A stretch of DNA of 64,000 nucleotides, taken from NCBI RefSeq assembly GCF_010560025.1, contig NZ_SAIY01000001.1, forward strand, positions 930,001-994,000. Reading direction: 5' to 3'. This stretch comes from Verrucosispora sioxanthis (GTDB taxonomy: Bacteria > Actinomycetota > Actinomycetes > Mycobacteriales > Micromonosporaceae). The stretch's first letter is position 1, and each line of letters begins with the position of its first letter. The notes under the pieces are model-generated. The model searched no databases. It was not told where the DNA came from and worked only from the letters and a program-made list of their open reading frames with translations. A program made the translations under genes and the position numbers. Below are positions 62,887-64,000 of this stretch, in pieces.

Positions 62887-64000
62887 TCAGGCGTTCTGCA
62901 CCTGCCACTTCTGGTTGTCGCCGCCCCAGCAGGCCCAGAGCTGGACCTTGGCCGTGGTGGTGTTCACGTCCAGGCAGAGGCCGGACTGCGCGCCGCGGAT
63001 CGTGCCGTCGCTACCGACCGTCCACCGCTGGTTGTCGCCGCCGTTGCACGCGTACGTGCCGACGACGGTGCCGTTCGTGGTCCCCCGGTTGTACGCGTCG
63101 AGACACCGTTGGCCGGCAAGCGCGGTGAGCTGGCCACCGGCCGTCACGGTCCACCGCTGGGCGGCGGTGTCGTTGCAGGCGTACACCTGGACCTGGACGT
63201 TGGCGGTGGTGGCGCCGGGGATGTCCAGGCACTGCCCGGTGCCGACGTTCCGCAGCCGGCTCACCCGGTCCGGTGTGCCGCCGTCGGTCAGGCCCCAGGC
63301 GTACCGGAGACGGTCGAGTCCACTGGCGTTGGGGGTGCTCAGGGTCAGGTTGGTGCCGGTGCCGTGCAGTTTCTGCATGGCGTACCAGTCGTCGCCCTGA
63401 CCGGCGGTGACCTTGCCGCCCAGGCCCGGCCAGTAGATCGAGCCGATCCGCAGTTCCCGCAGCACATCGGTGGTGGCGCGGAAGTAGCGCACGAAGTTGT
63501 CGGTGCTGGTGGTGTCGTGGTAGTTGAGCCCGGTGTCCATCGGCGCACCGAACTCGTCCATGACGGTACGGGCGGCGCAGGAGCCGATCGCGTCCCGCAG
63601 GAACGTCACCCACTGGTCGTAGGTCTTCGCGCCGCTGAAGAAGGTGTAGTGGTGCAGCGACACGATCGTCCCGTCGAGCCGACGGTCGGCGCACATCGAC
63701 TTGATGTCGGTGTTCAGGCCGGCGCCGCTGACGAAGACCCGGTGGCGGGGGATCGACGGACGGGCGGTGAGCCAGTTGTTGACCACGTTGGCCCAGTCCG
63801 CGGCGCTGTGCCCGCCCGGCTCGTTCATCGGCTCGAAGTACACCAGGTCGTTGCTGCCGTACCTGGCGACCACGGTGTTCCACATGGTGTCGAAGGCGGT
63901 GGTGTTGACGATCCGTCCCCCACTGGCGGCCACGCCGTCGTCCCAGTAGGAGAGTACGACCCGGAGACCCTTCGCGGTGGCCGCGTCGATCGCGCCGGTG
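62887..64000 (-). CDS. Secreted GH5 cellulase-like glycanase with ricin-type CBM13 (5' end outside window)
   Basis: The visible C-terminal 370 residues hold the second half of a GH5 barrel. The acid/base Glu is in VYFEPMNEPGG, a conserved His is in VSLHHYTFFSG, and the nucleophile Glu is in RTVMDEFGAP, with IYWPGLGGK after it. A linker and a beta-trefoil of three ricin-type repeats (GQCLDIPGA; QRCLDAYNRG; NQKWQVQNA) follow. It is probably a secreted endoglucanase or mannanase. The gene continues past position 64000, where GLRVVLSYWDD belongs to the barrel. It lies 147 bases upstream of the beta-helix enzyme on the same strand, both likely serving plant-polymer use. Confidence 0.9.
   Translation of the reverse strand, partial: TGAIDAATAKGLRVVLSYWDDGVAASGGRIVNTTAFDTMWNTVVARYGSNDLVYFEPMNEPGGHSAADWANVVNNWLTARPSIPRHRVFVSGAGLNTDIKSMCADRRLDGTIVSLHHYTFFSGAKTYDQWVTFLRDAIGSCAARTVMDEFGAPMDTGLNYHDTTSTDNFVRYFRATTDVLRELRIGSIYWPGLGGKVTAGQGDDWYAMQKLHGTGTNLTLSTPNASGLDRLRYAWGLTDGGTPDRVSRLRNVGTGQCLDIPGATTANVQVQVYACNDTAAQRWTVTAGGQLTALAGQRCLDAYNRGTTNGTVVGTYACNGGDNQRWTVGSDGTIRGAQSGLCLDVNTTTAKVQLWACWGGDNQKWQVQNA

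Overview
The window is very GC-rich actinobacterial DNA. GTG starts, leaderless promoters, ATGA/GTGA stop-start overlaps, ricin-type (CBM13) secreted glycanases, class F sortase and LacI/ROK/TetR regulators fit a filamentous actinomycete. Gene content (gatCA, ligA with mnmA and a cysteine desulfurase, etfBA, an AceE-like transketolase) and the style of the intergenic palindromes suggest Micromonosporaceae, most likely Micromonospora. That assignment rests on family knowledge, not on a search. I see no tRNA, rRNA, CRISPR array, prophage, insertion sequence or biosynthetic cluster. About 62 protein genes are supported.

Layout. 0.2-8 kb: a LacI regulator, a frameshifted membrane/EAL signalling gene, a small membrane protein, a 2-hydroxyacid dehydrogenase, a lipoprotein sugar dehydrogenase and a membrane metallophosphoesterase. 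8-24 kb is a minus-strand core block: AceE-like enzyme, gatB, an LPxTG surface protein, gatA-gatC, a GGDEF-EAL protein, ligA, an ADP-ribosylglycohydrolase, a VOC protein, a MetE-like protein, mnmA and a cysteine desulfurase. 25-28 kb: a DUF4397 surface protein coupled to a class F sortase (frameshifted), then an ECF sigma/anti-sigma pair. 28-38 kb: etfBA, an acetyltransferase, tandem DUF202 proteins, a ThDP enzyme, an enoyl-CoA hydratase, two paralogous small membrane proteins (DUF6232-like), a rhodanese and a GlxA-type regulator. 38-47 kb: ribokinase, ABC transporters, a ROK repressor divergent from a GH3 hexosaminidase, and a membrane protein/DCC/TetR operon. 47-53 kb: vapBC, a Clp-N/HTH protein, a secreted GH16 glucanase and a DUF72 protein. 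53-58 kb: an M48 membrane protease with an EACC1-like partner, then an alpha/beta hydrolase divergent from a TetR gene. 58-64 kb: a phosphoesterase, a lipoprotein and two CBM13-bearing secreted enzymes, the last running off the end.

The most interesting material is regulatory and architectural. It includes a leaderless promoter with -35 and -10 each embedded in an identical palindrome in front of the Clp-N/HTH gene, and a promoter bracketed by two perfect 14-bp operators in front of the membrane/DCC/TetR operon. It also includes a 42-bp perfect palindrome behind the GH16 gene, a family of GATCATGA-type inverted repeats bracketing the AceE-like gene, and the M48 protease/EACC1-like pair, which resembles conflict-system modules. 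Three genes look interrupted by single-base frame changes; sequencing error and genuine decay cannot be separated from the sequence alone.
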